Positions 11,150-22,879 of a DNA stretch of 64,000 nucleotides are shown here, piece by piece (the first letter of the stretch is position 1; each line of letters begins with the position of its first letter). The stretch is taken from positions 25,607,603 to 25,671,602 of the forward strand of contig CM067067.1 in the NCBI GenBank assembly GCA_033980235.1, given 5' to 3'. The DNA is from Diadema setosum. Its lineage: Eukaryota > Echinodermata > Echinoidea > Diadematoida > Diadematidae. The notes under the pieces are model-generated. The model was not told where the DNA came from and searched no databases. It saw nothing but the letters and a program-made list of their open reading frames with translations. The position numbers and the translations under genes are program-made.

Positions 11150-14100
11150 GTAATAGGGTCTGCACCCCTCTCCCCAACACACATGGAGCCCTACACACTC
11201 AAAAAACGTTAACTGCCCCTGATTTTGTATGCACACCTATATATCACCACATGATAGTTAGTACCACTTACCATTTCTGTTGGATGTAGCTTATACAGCC
11301 ACATTTTGTATCATCTCCGCTACTACTACGAGCATCAAAGCCACCGAGTACAGCTAACTACCAGTTACTACTCTTGTTCTACTGACGGTCAACCCTATTT
11401 TCTCTCAGGTAATGAGATGTTATGTGAGCTACCACTACATGATTATACGAGTCTTACTACAACATTATGTACTCCTTCAATATCTGCTGATTTCCCCTGT
11501 GCCACTTCGTCCGCTGCTTTTTTGTTTTTGTTTTTGTTTTGTTTTTGTTTTTTTGCTGCCTCATAAAACCAGCTGATAAACTTTCCATTCCCCCGGGTAT
11601 GAAGTCTCGCAAAATGGATTATGTTAATCATGTTTCGTTATGTGACATCAGCAGGAGCAAGTCACGTGGAATAAGACTTGTAGAATGAACATGCTGCAAA
11701 GCATTTTTTTTTTTTGGGGGGGGGGGGAGGATAGTGAGATTTAACTAATGAAATTGATCCCAATTTAAGGCACATTGAGAAAACAACAACAACAACAAAT
11801 GGAAATAGAAGGGAGTGACCGCCCGTAAAGGGATTGGACTATCACGACTATAGATATCGTTTTGGACTTTTGATGGAAAACATTGTCGTTCACAACCTTA
11901 TTGAAATGTGCATGGCATTTTTCAGTCCGATACCAACCGAGATTATGAAGTGCCAATGCTCTGCGACTACTTGTCGGCCTTTTTTTTTTTTTTTTTTTCT
12001 TGTTACCGAATACATCGATGCTTGCTATGCTTTTATTGTAGCAACCAAGGGAGTCTGCTGTTGAAGAAGGTAGATCACTATCAATTGCAGAGATTCTGCC
12101 AATCAACGATGTTTTAATCTGTCCAATAATTTTGCTTCTGACAAGGCCCCGAACGTTCAAGGCCTGAGGCCTACCCAGATATCGCAATATCATATTAGCA
12201 TCATGTCAGTTATCAAATGCCAAAACGGAACATGAATTAATTTTGCTCATGTTATTGGTATATTGTTTTTCGAGTGATCCACGTCCTACAAGCTCCACTT
12301 TTCAGTAGATCACTCTTTTCCATTGCTACATTTACTTTTTGTAACCATTGCAAAATGTGCATTTTTTTTTAATTTTATAATCATTCTTGCATGTCATATT
12401 TGTATAATACTTTATGACTCGAGCTTCTTTCAACTTTATTAAACATTTTGAATTGTAAAACATAGTTTTTATTATGCATTATCATTGGTTGGATGGAAGT
12501 AAAGTATAAATGAATGGAAAAATTGAATTGAAACATAATGAAGCCTAAAAAGGAGTCATTCAATGGTATTCTTTAAGTGTAGATTTGAGAACGGTATTTG
12601 TCCGTAAGTTCATAATTATTTTAACGTACTCCAGATTTGATAAGAGGGTTATGATTTGCTAATGTTTCTCCAGTATCTTTGATAGTAATCAAATAATGGA
12701 AATTTCAGATCAGTCGGCGTATATATTATTGTCATTTTTGTTTGTTTGTTCTTAGCAAGGGTGAATAAAAATTGCAAATTGAGAGAGTTGTACCTTTATC
12801 TAAATGTAAGCCACATCCTTTTCGACAGATCTGCACTGGGACGACAGATTTTACACTTTGTGAATCAAGTACTGTGTGAATGGAGGAGTAATCCTATCTA
12901 CATGATTGAACGTCTTAGTGATTAGAGCATTCTTTATATTCGAAATAAGAATTTATCTCGGTAATACCAAGGCGATCAGAGCACTTGCCTGAATACGTGT
13001 ATACATGGCCCAGAAAATTGTAAAGACTGACCTGCTTGACCACAATCACAATTAGGAGTCCACCAGGTCCATAAAAGGTATATTGGACATACTGTCTTCA
13101 TACCAGCTATAAGGGTGCTCCAGAAAACGAAGTCTATTTTCATGATTAGCGTGTGTAAAGTCATATCACCAACCAATTCTGGGCGTACAGGGACTCTATA
13201 CCTTTAACACAGTGAAGTATAAGTGAAGTATAAAAGCAAAGGTTTTTTTTTCCACGCCCGACAATGAGGTTGAGGGAGGAGTACTGTCTAATCCAATCAT
13301 CAGCTCCCAGGTATGTATAGACTGCATGAAGGATTCTCCTTTGTTGTATTTTCTTTTTAATTGTGGAAATCCAACATCTCTACTGAAAAGTACAAACTAC
13401 AATTTGACACATTGATCGAAAGAATGACAGATTATTCATAAGAATATGAAAAGCAGACACCAACAACAGCAGAACTCAGGTCGAGCAAGCAGGCGCACAT
13501 AGAACACAAAGAAGAATGATGAAGAATAAATGAAAATATAGACGTAATAAACGAGTTAGCTGAGAGCGATGGATTATGCAAAGCTAATAACAACAATCAT
13601 CGTGGATTACAGCCATATAGAAACCGCGAAAGGAATTGACTGCAGCTAAAATCATACCCGTTCAAAACTAGGAAATTTCATCGCAACAATGTCTAGTCGA
13701 TTGGCACACCAATGAACGCAATTACGGAGACGAGATGGTAGAATGAGACGCATTCAGAAAGAAAGAGCAGGAGAGAGATGATTATACAGACAGAGAGTGG
13801 GAAAAGGAGGGGGACGAAAGAAGAGCGAGAAAACGCATAGGCCACCAAGTGCGCACTTGTATGTAATTGCAACCAAGAGCGTAATTATCTAAAATGGAAC
13901 CACATTGGTTACAAGGTATCTATCATCATCAATATCACAAGTGAGAGCGATCTTAGACCCTGATCTCTCCACACTCAATGAGTAAGATTGGATTTCATTA
14001 GTGTAGTATATAGTGCCTTCCAAGCATGTGGATTGTTGATCTTCGTATAGACTTTTATAATATTTTTTTTTCTTTTGGTAGGAAGAGGTACCATGGTATT

Positions 14101-14248
14101 ACGAAAATGTTTCGAGAGACAAAAAAGTTTTGTGTGATTATCGTCATGCTAGGAGTGTTTGCAATTTCGGGACGATGAAGGAGATAATCATTATATACAA
14201 CGTATCTGAGTCAAATCATGATGACCAGCCGTCGGAGTTTACCTTTTT

Positions 14249-14249
<1 letters not shown>

Positions 14250-14302
<53 letters not shown>

Positions 14303-14325
14303 TTTTTTGGGGGGGGGGGGGGGGG
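14250..14325. repeat. (GT)n followed by T-run and G-run
   Basis: About 25 GT units, then about 10 T, then about 17 G. Confidence 0.95.
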
Positions 14326-16283
14326 CTTTGATAGAATCATTTATTAAGTAACCTAATATGTATTGTATGGTGCCACGTGAGTGTCTAGAACGAGGATGAA
14401 AACATGAAGATACTGCTTTAAAGCAGAAAGTTATGAAAAAAGAAGTATTAATGTCTTTTCAACTCTATCAGACCTTTCTTTTATTTCTTTTTTTTTTAGT
14501 ATTAATTCGGGAAAAAGGAAAAAGAATGTAGAAAAATCCTTGAGGGAGAGCGTATAGCAGACAAGCCAGCCAGGTGCCTATCATTTGAAAAAAAAAAGAG
14601 ATGCCATTCAAATCATTCATTAAAAAAGATATTCATGCACATGCATAAAGATATTCATGCACATTTGCATTCTCGGTGTCGTTTATACAGTCCTTTGTAA
14701 ATAGGAAGCAATTATCCCGGTGATAATGCACACAACCAATGCGTTCTGAGAGTGTGGTTTTAGGTGGATCTCGTATGCTTTGTACCGCGGCATTCTTATA
14801 GTTTATTGACATCTACATTGAGGAGATAACTCCATGACTGGTATATTGCGATACATCTGAAAAAATCTCTGGATGCAAACCTTGTCAGTGATGACTAAGG
14901 ATTGATGTCGCAAATTGGAAAATAGGAAGAAAAAAAAATTGCTCAATAAATTTCCTCCATTTTGCTTGGACTGTTGTCTGAACATGACGCAGCAAATTTC
15001 ATAATTCGTATGATAATTTTTTTTTTTGAACACGACAGTCGTGTCTGTCTCTCTCATACCGATATCGTGGAATATTATTGCTGACATATAGCTATCAATA
15101 CAAGTATGGTTATTCTAAAAAAAAAAAAAAAAAAAAAAAATTGAAGATTTTTTTTGAGGGTTTGCTGTGGCAAATTTTTCAATGGTTTGCATATATTTAT
15201 TGTGGTGGGTTTAGATGGTAAATATTTATCATTCTGAATGAAAACACAAATAAACATACATCGTGTACATAGCACTGTCTGGACACTTTTTTTTTTTCCG
15301 ATAGGAAACGTCATTCAATATTTATCAAAATGATATTGAATTCTGTTAAATTAATTCCACAGCAACATATTTAGAGATACAACGACAACGACAAGGCGGT
15401 GAAGGTGCTGATGGTTTTCACGGGGTCCTGTACCTAATATAATTAAATAGACCTAACATTTAAATAGATTTCATTTATACGTCATACATTTGCTTGGTTT
15501 ACTGGTCTGTGGCCGCTATATGCAGTCTACAATCTACCATCGGATACAAGATTGGTGGCCGCCATTACACGGTCTTTCACACGTGGCTTCTTCTTTTTTT
15601 TTTTATGGGGGGGGGGGGGGGTGAGTATGGTAGTGGCCGTATACTGCAGATGGCAGCTAAGGCAGGTTGGATTATACATAATTATATACGTATGCACAAA
15701 CGCCCTCGCACACGAATTAACACGTACATGGGTGTACTAATAGAAAAAAGAATTCTACTCAGCAAGGAATCAAAGTCTGAAGTCCGGTTGACGCGAGCAT
15801 CTTGGGATGGTTTTTCTCCACATATACTCCGTCACAGAAAGTTAGATACTCTAAAAACACACAGATTTACTTTATAACCACTTCAAACAATTTCAGTGAC
15901 TACTTTTGAAATCTATTATTAAAAGACATAGGCCCTACTCTAAAGAAATAAAAAATGAAAATGAAAAGTTCTGACATAAAAGTATAGGCCTATATGCTCT
16001 CACAGAATCAATCTTAACCGTGTAGGGTTTTGTGTGGTACAAACGTTCCATAAACTACACTACGTACTGATGGAAACAGCTTTAGATATGGCTTGTCAGC
16101 GATTCTTGGAGAAAAATCAAAGTGATGTGGTGGACAAACATTTTGTATATTGATTGTTGGAAGATCCATAGGATGTGACGCTATACGTCCGGTAACGTGT
16201 TTCCAATCTTGCGCAAAATTAAATGATAGAAATGTAATAATCAAGACACGAGTGATCGCTCCATCGTCAATGAGTAATCTTAT

Positions 16284-16344
16284 CCACACATATACACACA
16301 CACACACACACGCACACACACACGCACACACACACACACACACA
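16284..16344. repeat. (AC)n microsatellite
   Basis: AC run with two CG interruptions. Confidence 0.95.
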
Positions 16345-16938
16345 ACGTGATATAAATGTACACACGTGCATACAATACAATTACTGTATTATGATGCATT
16401 TGTGTATCCTTTCATTCACATTGATATTGTAAATGTCCTATGATCATAACGATAATGATTAGCAGAAGCATGCATGTTATGTCTGTCATTCACAAAAACA
16501 AAACAAAACAGAACTTGAAAAACACACTAAAAATAAATAAATGAACAAACAAGCAAACAAATGCAGCACTGCAAATAATCGTAGTGATATAGCCTTGAGC
16601 ATGGCCGTATTGCCCGAGAACCCGTCAGTTTTGTAAGCTGTTATCTACGATTTTTTTTTTTTTCATCTGGCAAATTTGGGCGGGAATGATCGTCGAACTT
16701 CTGGGATGGGTGGGTATTCTTGTTTCCAAAACATGCGGACTTCTTTTGATCTCGGAGGAGTACAGTTGACTTACATCGCTCGCTCACGCTGCCTAGATTG
16801 ATGTACATCCCTGGCATCATTTAACATCATTATGTGTTCAGACGTATTAATGGTATTTATTACTTTGAAATGATTATATCAATTCTAGGAATTTAAATGC
16901 AAACTGCTCATAAATAATGCAGCATAATGACGGTGAAT

Positions 16939-17223
16939 TTACTGGTCCCCAAATATCCGCGCTTTTGAGACACTCGCAAACCCGTATATATAGACTGCTC
17001 GATCAATATATAATGTTGCTCGTTCCTGTTCCATAATGTACACACGCTCTAAATAACCTGCCAAAAGTACGTTCGTCTTTGTAGTATGCGATAGGTATGA
17101 CTTTACTGGTATCAGCGATATCAGAGCATCACCGAAAATGGATGTATGTATGTTTTCTCGTGAGACAAACGCTTTCGTGTTCACTAGTTTCGTTTCAACT
17201 TTAAGTATTTCTCCCCATGTCAT
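16939..17223 (-). CDS. Hypothetical open reading frame, 94 codons
   Basis: A complete ATG-to-stop frame begins MTWGEILKVETKLVNTKAF and has a balanced amino-acid composition with several charged residues. It has no low-complexity stretch. I recognise no motif, and there is no splice or promoter context. Frames of this length arise by chance in a 64-kb window, so this is only a hypothetical entry. Confidence 0.12.
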   Translation of the reverse strand: MTWGEILKVETKLVNTKAFVSRENIHTSIFGDALISLIPVKSYLSHTTKTNVLLAGYLERVYIMEQERATLYIDRAVYIYGFASVSKARIFGDQ

Positions 17224-18199
17224 GTAATTACAATTGAGGCTTTAATCTGTCTCAGAAGTGGGCCTTTGTTTCGGTTTTTCCATTTTCAATGAGATTTACA
17301 GCAAAATAATAGTTGTTTCAGGAGACATCGATGATATGAAATCAGACGTTGTCTGTTATTCATTGAAAGCATGCACGTTATAATCGTGAGCAGCTTATTT
17401 TATTGTCATCCGAATTGTTGCTCTATACCCACAAGGCGTAATTAGGTATGATTCTGACGTTGCTTACGAAAAATTACTTTTAATAAATCTGACTTAGACC
17501 AAAAGAAAATCCTTTTGACATTTAGATTGAAGTTAATAGAATCATTCTATTAACTTATGAGTCATAAAGTCAATTTCTTACTGGAGGGGGAGGGGCGCTC
17601 TTTTTTTTTTTTTGGGGGGGGGGGGGTATATTTTCGTTTTAGAAATAAATTTCAATCAATCAATGGATATTGATCATGTTGATATTTAAAGTCAGGTAGA
17701 ATGAATGTGAGTATAGAGGTTCTGTTATTGATGCAGATAATTGTATAGTGATGAATGAATATTACTGTAAAGTGATTGTCAGTAAAAAAGAAAAGAAAGA
17801 AAAGTAGCACTTGTAGTAAAAAGAATTATGCAGTGTATGAATTGTGATCTATGTTTGGTGAAATAATTGATCAGAGTGTAAGGATTACGGAATCTAAGTA
17901 AAGATATTGTATATTTGTTCTGTACATTTGGTTTTCATTGATGAAGAATAACATATTCTTTAAAATAAACAAACAAAAAAGCAACTGCTATATTTCTTCT
18001 CATCCATTCTATTAGGCATCCGAGAATGACTCTCATTCGCATCTACTCAGATATTTGCAGACCATTCAAAGCTATAGTTCCCTTTAGGTGCTGATCCGTC
18101 AAAGAATCTGAAAAAAAATAGCTGAATGAGCTCATAAGGCGAAACCCTGACCTGGTCATGATCATAATGATTGATTGCAACTCTCTGTTATCATTGCAG

Positions 18200-18352
18200 A
18201 TGATACCAGCCAAGGATGATTTCAGCTGCCGTTTCAAACAAGATGAAAATAGAAAAAGTGCTAACTCACTACGCAGGAGGCAAACAATGGACATCCCACG
18301 CCGTGAGAGAAATTATCTTTCCAGCCCCTTCGAGCTCATGTCTAATAAGTGA
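18200..18352 (+). CDS. Candidate terminal or late exon of a plus-strand gene
   Basis: A strong acceptor (ctctctgttatcattgcag|) is followed by 50 codons and TGA. The sequence is highly charged: MIPAKDDFSCRFKQDENRKS, then ANSLRRRQTMDIPRRERN, then YLSSPFELMSNK. The basic RRRQT stretch resembles a kinase or nuclear-localisation motif, but that is only inference. The last codons contain AA|GTGAGC, which could also be a donor, so the exon might continue elsewhere. I could not find a convincing upstream exon. The nearest downstream AATAAA I see is at about 19,190. Confidence 0.4.
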   Translation: MIPAKDDFSCRFKQDENRKSANSLRRRQTMDIPRRERNYLSSPFELMSNK

Positions 18353-18486
18353 GCTTTAAAGAAGCTGCACCATTAGACCGATCATCTCCTCAAGCTAAGC
18401 TTGCAAGGCGATTTTTCTGTATATTTAGATTGATAACACTGATCTCTCTTTCGACACAAGGTAAACAACCTCTCACTGTATGCTGT

Positions 18487-18578
18487 TCATATCATTCTTC
18501 TCTTTTGTATGACTAACTCCTCCAGTTTTATTCGTCCTCCCACTTTGGCGCGGTGGATCTGCAACATTCTTACCCTAA
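18487..18578 (-). CDS. Candidate terminal exon on the minus strand
   Basis: After a textbook acceptor (aatatttttttttcag|) a frame in phase 1 reads RVRMLQIHRAKVGGRIKLEE, then LVIQKRRMI and TGA. It is lysine- and arginine-rich. It would converge on the plus-strand exon that stops at 18,352, leaving about 135 bases between stop codons. It could be an alternative last exon of the split gene, but exon 12 ends in phase 0, so another exon would be needed. It could also belong to a separate gene. Confidence 0.35.
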
Positions 18579-19984
18579 CTGAAAAAAAAATATTTATTAA
18601 CCCTTGATCAGATTTCCCGCATAAAATAAATTCCGTTTTGGAAATAACAGGATGCCTGTCGCAAAAGGAAAATTTATAAACATTGACAGAAATTTGCATT
18701 TAATAATGGTTTGTGTACCTTTTTATAACCTAATTGTTTGTTTATGGTTGGTATAAGATTTTATTTCATATTTTCTTATGCTACATGTTGCACTTTAAAA
18801 CTCTTCATAACTTTTCGCTTTTTTGTTTTTGTTTTTGTTTTTGTTTTTGCTTTATTTTCGAAATTTTATCTAGTTTGAGATCATTCAGCATTGCTGGTGC
18901 CTTTCGATATTTCACAATGCGCTTCACATGCTTTTATTTTTAATATTTTTTTTATTGTGTATAGACTCTATATTCTGAATTATCGTTGACATTGATTACA
19001 TTATTGTAAATTTAATTGTAAATAAGCTATATAGTTATGATTTGTATAGAATACTTGAAATGAATTGTTGATTTACCAATATCCTAGAAAGGTCACTGTG
19101 ACCTGGAATCTTTCTATTTCATATATGATATACTTTGTCTTTGTGCTATATTTTTTGTCAGCTTATCAGGAGCTCCCTGACAAACAAAGAATAAAACAAA
19201 AAATCTAATGTATCATTGAAATGCACAGACATAGACATAAATCATCCTGTTCACGTTGCCTCTGACGATACGCATCGTTTACTCTGTATTCACTACGTTT
19301 TGTACATTAGATTGATTGAAAATACTGAGTATATGTCCATGGCTGTACGCGGGATTTTTTTTTTTTTTTCGGGGAGGGGGGGGGGGGGGGGGGGCAAGAG
19401 CATGTTTAATCGTCAATGTACGGGAGAGCAGAGAGGGACATGCAAGCGAGGAAGCACGGAGACCGAACAAGTGCAGGGAGTAATTTTGCCTTTATATAAT
19501 GAAATTGAACCTCCTGGTGCCCACTTGTTCTGAAATATTACGAAAATTTTCCTCAAATCCTCAAAATCCCTCAAATTTTGGGTGTAAATCTTCAGAACAA
19601 TGTGAAGGCCTAAAACGTAGTGCATTATTACGTCACTTCCTGATCCGCCCGCTTGTACGTCTTTGACTTTGAACTAATTTTATGGAGGTGAAAAGAGGGG
19701 GGGGGGGGGGGGTTGGCGAGGGCGATTTCCCTTCCCACATGAGGGAGATTTTCATATATTACTAAAATAGACGTTCAACGACCACCTGTCACACAATTTT
19801 GTTAGAATATTTAGAAATTTCAGTCAAAACAGTCAGAGAAAATATATTCAGAGACAATGTAAATGGCTAAATTGTGGTATATGTCACGTCTTTTTCTGTG
19901 TTTGCGTCACCACTGCGAACGGAAAGTATAAAAGAGGTGGACCGAGCAAGGAAGAGTGTTGAAAGAGGGGATTACCCCTTACTT

Positions 19985-20169
19985 ATCAAATTGCAACTGA
20001 TTAACAAACTGCCCTACATCGACGTAAATAAGCACCGACTTAATCAGTGTTTTAGTAGCAGCCATGATAAGATAATCATGGGCATACATACTCGCGCTGG
20101 GTTCAAACCAACGATCTCCTAATTACCAGATAGGCGTCACATCCACTGGACCATCAAGCTGCCGCCCGA
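19985..20169 (-). mobile_element. tRNA-headed SINE (SURF-like)
   Basis: On the minus strand the head begins about 20,169 with gggcggcagcttgatgg. It contains an A-box-like TGGTCCAGTGG (20,153-20,143) and a B-box-like GGTTTGAACCC (20,109-20,099), about 34 bases apart as in tRNA genes. The body (ctgattaagtcggtgcttat…cagtttgttaatcagttgc) continues to about 19,990. No intact tRNA cloverleaf is formed, so it is not a tRNA gene. SURF-type tRNA-derived repeats are known in sea urchins; the family assignment is inference. Confidence 0.7.
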
Positions 20170-20715
20170 CAGCCAGTTCTAGTTCTCATCTTTATAGCAC
20201 GCATCGAGTACTGCGTATTTTGTTCCAATTAATGAAATCGTGGGTTTAGTTATTTTTTATTACACTGTCGTGTTTTGCGCCTTTTTATCATGTCTACCCC
20301 TAAAACACCGATTGATTCGGTGTTTATTCATGTCGATGGTTTCTGTATTTTATTCTGTATTTCATTTAGTGACACTTATTTGATTTGATCTTTGTTCGTT
20401 TTAATCGGATCCCCCAGTTATAATATGGTCTAAAAAAATATTTGTACTTATGTTTCCCCAAATCTGATTTTATCACGGGACCTGCGGCTCTATACAAGCT
20501 TGCTTTTACGCAGGCCCCATCATATTTTTTTCGCATTATGATCTCAGTTTAACTCGCATGTATACAGACCTTGTGTATACCAAGACAAACTATTTTTGAA
20601 TTATGTTCTGTATAAATTTCGCATCAATTTACTTTATATTGTGATATATGTGAGAAAATATGAAAATAAATTGAAATGAAATGAAATGAAATATCAACAA
20701 TGATAGATATGTATT
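20170..20715. other. Unassigned sequence ending in a retroelement-like A-rich tail
   Basis: AT-rich sequence ending in aataaattgaaatgaaatg followed by (ATGAA)n-type repeats at 20,663-20,692. It looks like a plus-strand non-LTR retroelement 3' end. No coding remnant seen. Confidence 0.4.
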
Positions 20716-20719
20716 TTAT

Positions 20720-20803
20720 TCATTTAGTTTTATTTATTGTCTTCTTTATAAAAGCATGGTAGTCCCATTCAAGCCGCAAGGCCTGCTTTCCAAGGGAGCC
20801 CTG
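20720..20803 (-). CDS. Exon 13 (terminal coding exon) of the unrecognised split gene
   Basis: After acceptor gatttgttacag| it reads QGSLGKQALRLEWDYHAF, then a Lys/Thr-rich tail, and stops at TGA; phase 0 matches exon 12. The acceptor is a tandem NAGNAG (acagcag), so the first Gln may be optional. An AATAAA overlaps the stop codon (tgaataaa). This would give an unusually short 3' UTR, or it may simply be a decoy. The intron from exon 12 is about 385 bases. Confidence 0.5.
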   Translation of the reverse strand, partial: QGSLGKQALRLEWDYHAFIKKTINKTK

Positions 20804-20904
20804 CTGTAACAAATCACATTTATGATACGATACATAACAAACATATACAAACATTATACAATAGTATATTTCATAAAAGTGGAGAGCCTCTGTAGATAGA
20901 TAAA

Positions 20905-20945
20905 GGGAGAGAGAGAGAGAGAGAGAGAAAGCGAGAGAGAGAAAG
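20905..20945. repeat. (GA)n microsatellite
   Basis: GA run with a few A/C interruptions, inside the intron between exons 12 and 13. Confidence 0.9.
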
Positions 20946-21188
20946 ACAGGTGACAAGAAGAATAGATAGACTGCCAATTTGTCAATCGTAAGAATTCATT
21001 AATTGAATACTGGTAAAATAATTTGAAAATCATCAGAGTAAAAAAAAAAAAAAGGAGAAGTGTTGTTTGAAAGTTTCGGGAAGGGGAGAAGAACTGCTCT
21101 CTCCCACCCTCTGCGTACCGCCATGCAATTGTATAGGGCCTATGTATGAAATGTAAATTTTATAAAGCAACAGGGTTCTTAAACTTAC

Positions 21189-21381
21189 CGTGTATATTTT
21201 TCTCCTCCATGCCGTGGGTAGGCTGTCCACAATTTCTTCGAGACTGAGCTGCTCGGGGGCGTCGTTATCGTTGTAGCCTCCATCGAGTTTTTGAATGAGA
21301 TTCCCCATCTCCGACGATTGCTGGAGAATACAGAGAAGAATTGAGGACAGTCTTGTTATTTTCCAACTTGTTGCCATTTTG
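21189..21381 (-). CDS. Exon 12 of the unrecognised split gene
   Basis: At 193 bases this is one of the two largest candidate exons. After completing a Ser codon it reads KMATSWKITRLSSILLCILQ, then QSSEMGNLIQKLDGG, then an acidic linker, then EQLSLEEIVDSLPTAWRR and KIYT, ending at donor ACG|GTAAGT in phase 0. GC and codon content rise compared with the flanks. The acceptor (aaatttag|) is weak and sits at the very edge of a foldback minisatellite, which seems to have replaced the normal pyrimidine tract. Confidence 0.6.
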
Positions 21382-21382
21382 C

Positions 21383-21825
21383 TAAATTTGGTTAGCAGTT
21401 CGTGGGGTTTATTGCCACTTGGTCTACTATCAGATGGTCTACTTCCCAGTTCGTCTAACATCACTACGGCTAAACTCACTTGGTCTACCACCAATTTCAT
21501 CTAATGCCCGTTTGGTCTACTTCTCACATGGTCCAATGCCCAGTTTGGCTACTTATCGTTTTGTCTAATGACCAGATGGTCTAATCGCAGTTTTGTCTCC
21601 TTGGAATTTTTCCCACTTTGTCTAATAAACTGTGGGTATTAGACGAAGTGGACATAGCCCATCTAGAAGTAGGCCAACTGGTAAAGAGGCTAAGTGGCAG
21701 TTGGACTAAATGGTCAATAGACGAACTGGTTGTAGACGGAATGAGATTAGACCATGTGGGTTGAGATCAAATGGCTATTAGACGAAGTGGGAGTAGACCA
21801 TGTACAACTGATAGATCACCGTTCG
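21383..21825. repeat. Foldback minisatellite, word GGTCTA/TAGACC
   Basis: The left arm has more than a dozen degenerate 15-20-base units ending in ggtcta, gtctaa or gtctac (cacttggtctac, cagatggtctac, cagttcgtctaa). After about 21,635 the units are reverse complements (tattagacgaagtgg, agtagaccatg). It lies immediately upstream of exon 12 in the transcript. Open frames across it are repeat artefacts. Confidence 0.85.
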
Positions 21826-22263
21826 TGGAGTCATCAAGATGGGCTGGCCGAGACTGGTCTCTAGCGCCTGTTGATACTTTTATACATTCTGCATGGTTGT
21901 TTTGTATAGCAAAATTGATTTTAGCGTGACGGAAAGCTAGCGGTCATTTTGAAATTTCATACATCGGCAAGTGAGAGAGAGAAATAAAGAGAGACTAAAA
22001 ACTGTTCAGCGATCTGCATGACAGAACACAGATCAATCGCATTTCTCCGAAACTTCTAGAAGGAAATTGCACAGCTTCACCTTGTTTTTTTTTTGTCCAT
22101 CGATTGAGACATGATTAACATGCGTGAAATGCACATGGTTAAACGATACTTAACAACTCTTTATGTGCAGTTTACACACCGAAAAAGAAAACCATCAAAA
22201 CAGGATTTTATTGAAACATGCGTAAGATTATTCAAATTCATGAAATTCTTCCGTCGAGATGTT

Positions 22264-22376
22264 TTCATTGCAACTGATTGACAAATTGCCCTAAACTGAA
22301 TTGATCAGTGATCAACACTGATCAATTCAGTGCTTATTTACGTCGATTTAGGGCAATTTGTCAGTCAGTTGCAATG
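22264..22376. repeat. Palindrome made of two inverted SINE-tail copies
   Basis: A stem of about 25 bases (gcaactgattgacaaattgc … gcaatttgtcagtcagttgc) flanks a centre of inverted gatcagtg words. The words match the body of the SINE at 19,985-20,169, including gtgcttatttacgtcga. So two tail fragments sit head to head. Confidence 0.75.
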
Positions 22377-22504
22377 CGTAAGATTGTATTGCTGAAATGA
22401 TTACTGATTTGTATATGTTATGTCACCTTAACGTACAAGGTATTCGTGAAAATTTTGTGAGTTTGTTTGTATCATCTTACGGTGAAGCTCTGATATAACA
22501 TTTT

Positions 22505-22830
22505 ATATCACCAGCACGAGTGGTGAAGGAGACCCACGAAGACGACACGAGCTGTATATGATCCACGAGCTACAGGCACAAGACAAATAAGGCCCAAGAG
22601 CTCACATTACATCGTGGGCTTAATTTACGTTGTGTCGAATTCGTAGACCTTATTTGCTTTTACTGTCTAGTTCGTGGGCTTGTCACTTGGTGTCTAGTCG
22701 TGTCGTGGTGTGTATGACTCGTGGGTGTATGACTCGTAGGTGTATTGATCATGAACCTTTTTCTTTTTTCGATGTCTAGCTCGTGGGCCGTATGACTCAT
22801 GGGTGTCTAGTTCGTTTCCCCCTGCTCGTC
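22505..22830. repeat. Foldback minisatellite, word CCCACGAG/CTCGTGGG (copy 1)
   Basis: The left part has cacgagtgg, cccacgaag and ccacgagctac. From about 22,610 the complement dominates: cgtgggctt, tagttcgtgggc, tgtatgactcgtggg, gtgtctagctcgtggg. A second locus with the same words is at 30,733-30,985. Confidence 0.75.
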
Positions 22831-22879
22831 TCAAGACGATTTATAAAGTTTTAGTCATGTCGCTTCCATCAATGCTCTG

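Larger units (their letters stand above)
11150..18150. other. Unassigned intergenic or intronic sequence
   Basis: I find no supported gene in this 7 kb apart from one hypothetical frame at 16,939-17,223. It holds (GT)n at 14,250-14,299, (AC)n at 16,284-16,344, a 22-base direct duplication near 14,620-14,665 (agatattcatgcacat), several T-run/G-run junctions and A/T homopolymers. A splice-acceptor-like site near 17,320 opens a short frame (DIDDMKSDVVCYS) but has no donor. Confidence 0.5.

Noticed and set aside
20090..20169. A tRNA gene
   Set aside because: A and B boxes are present but the acceptor and anticodon stems do not pair; it is the head of a SINE.
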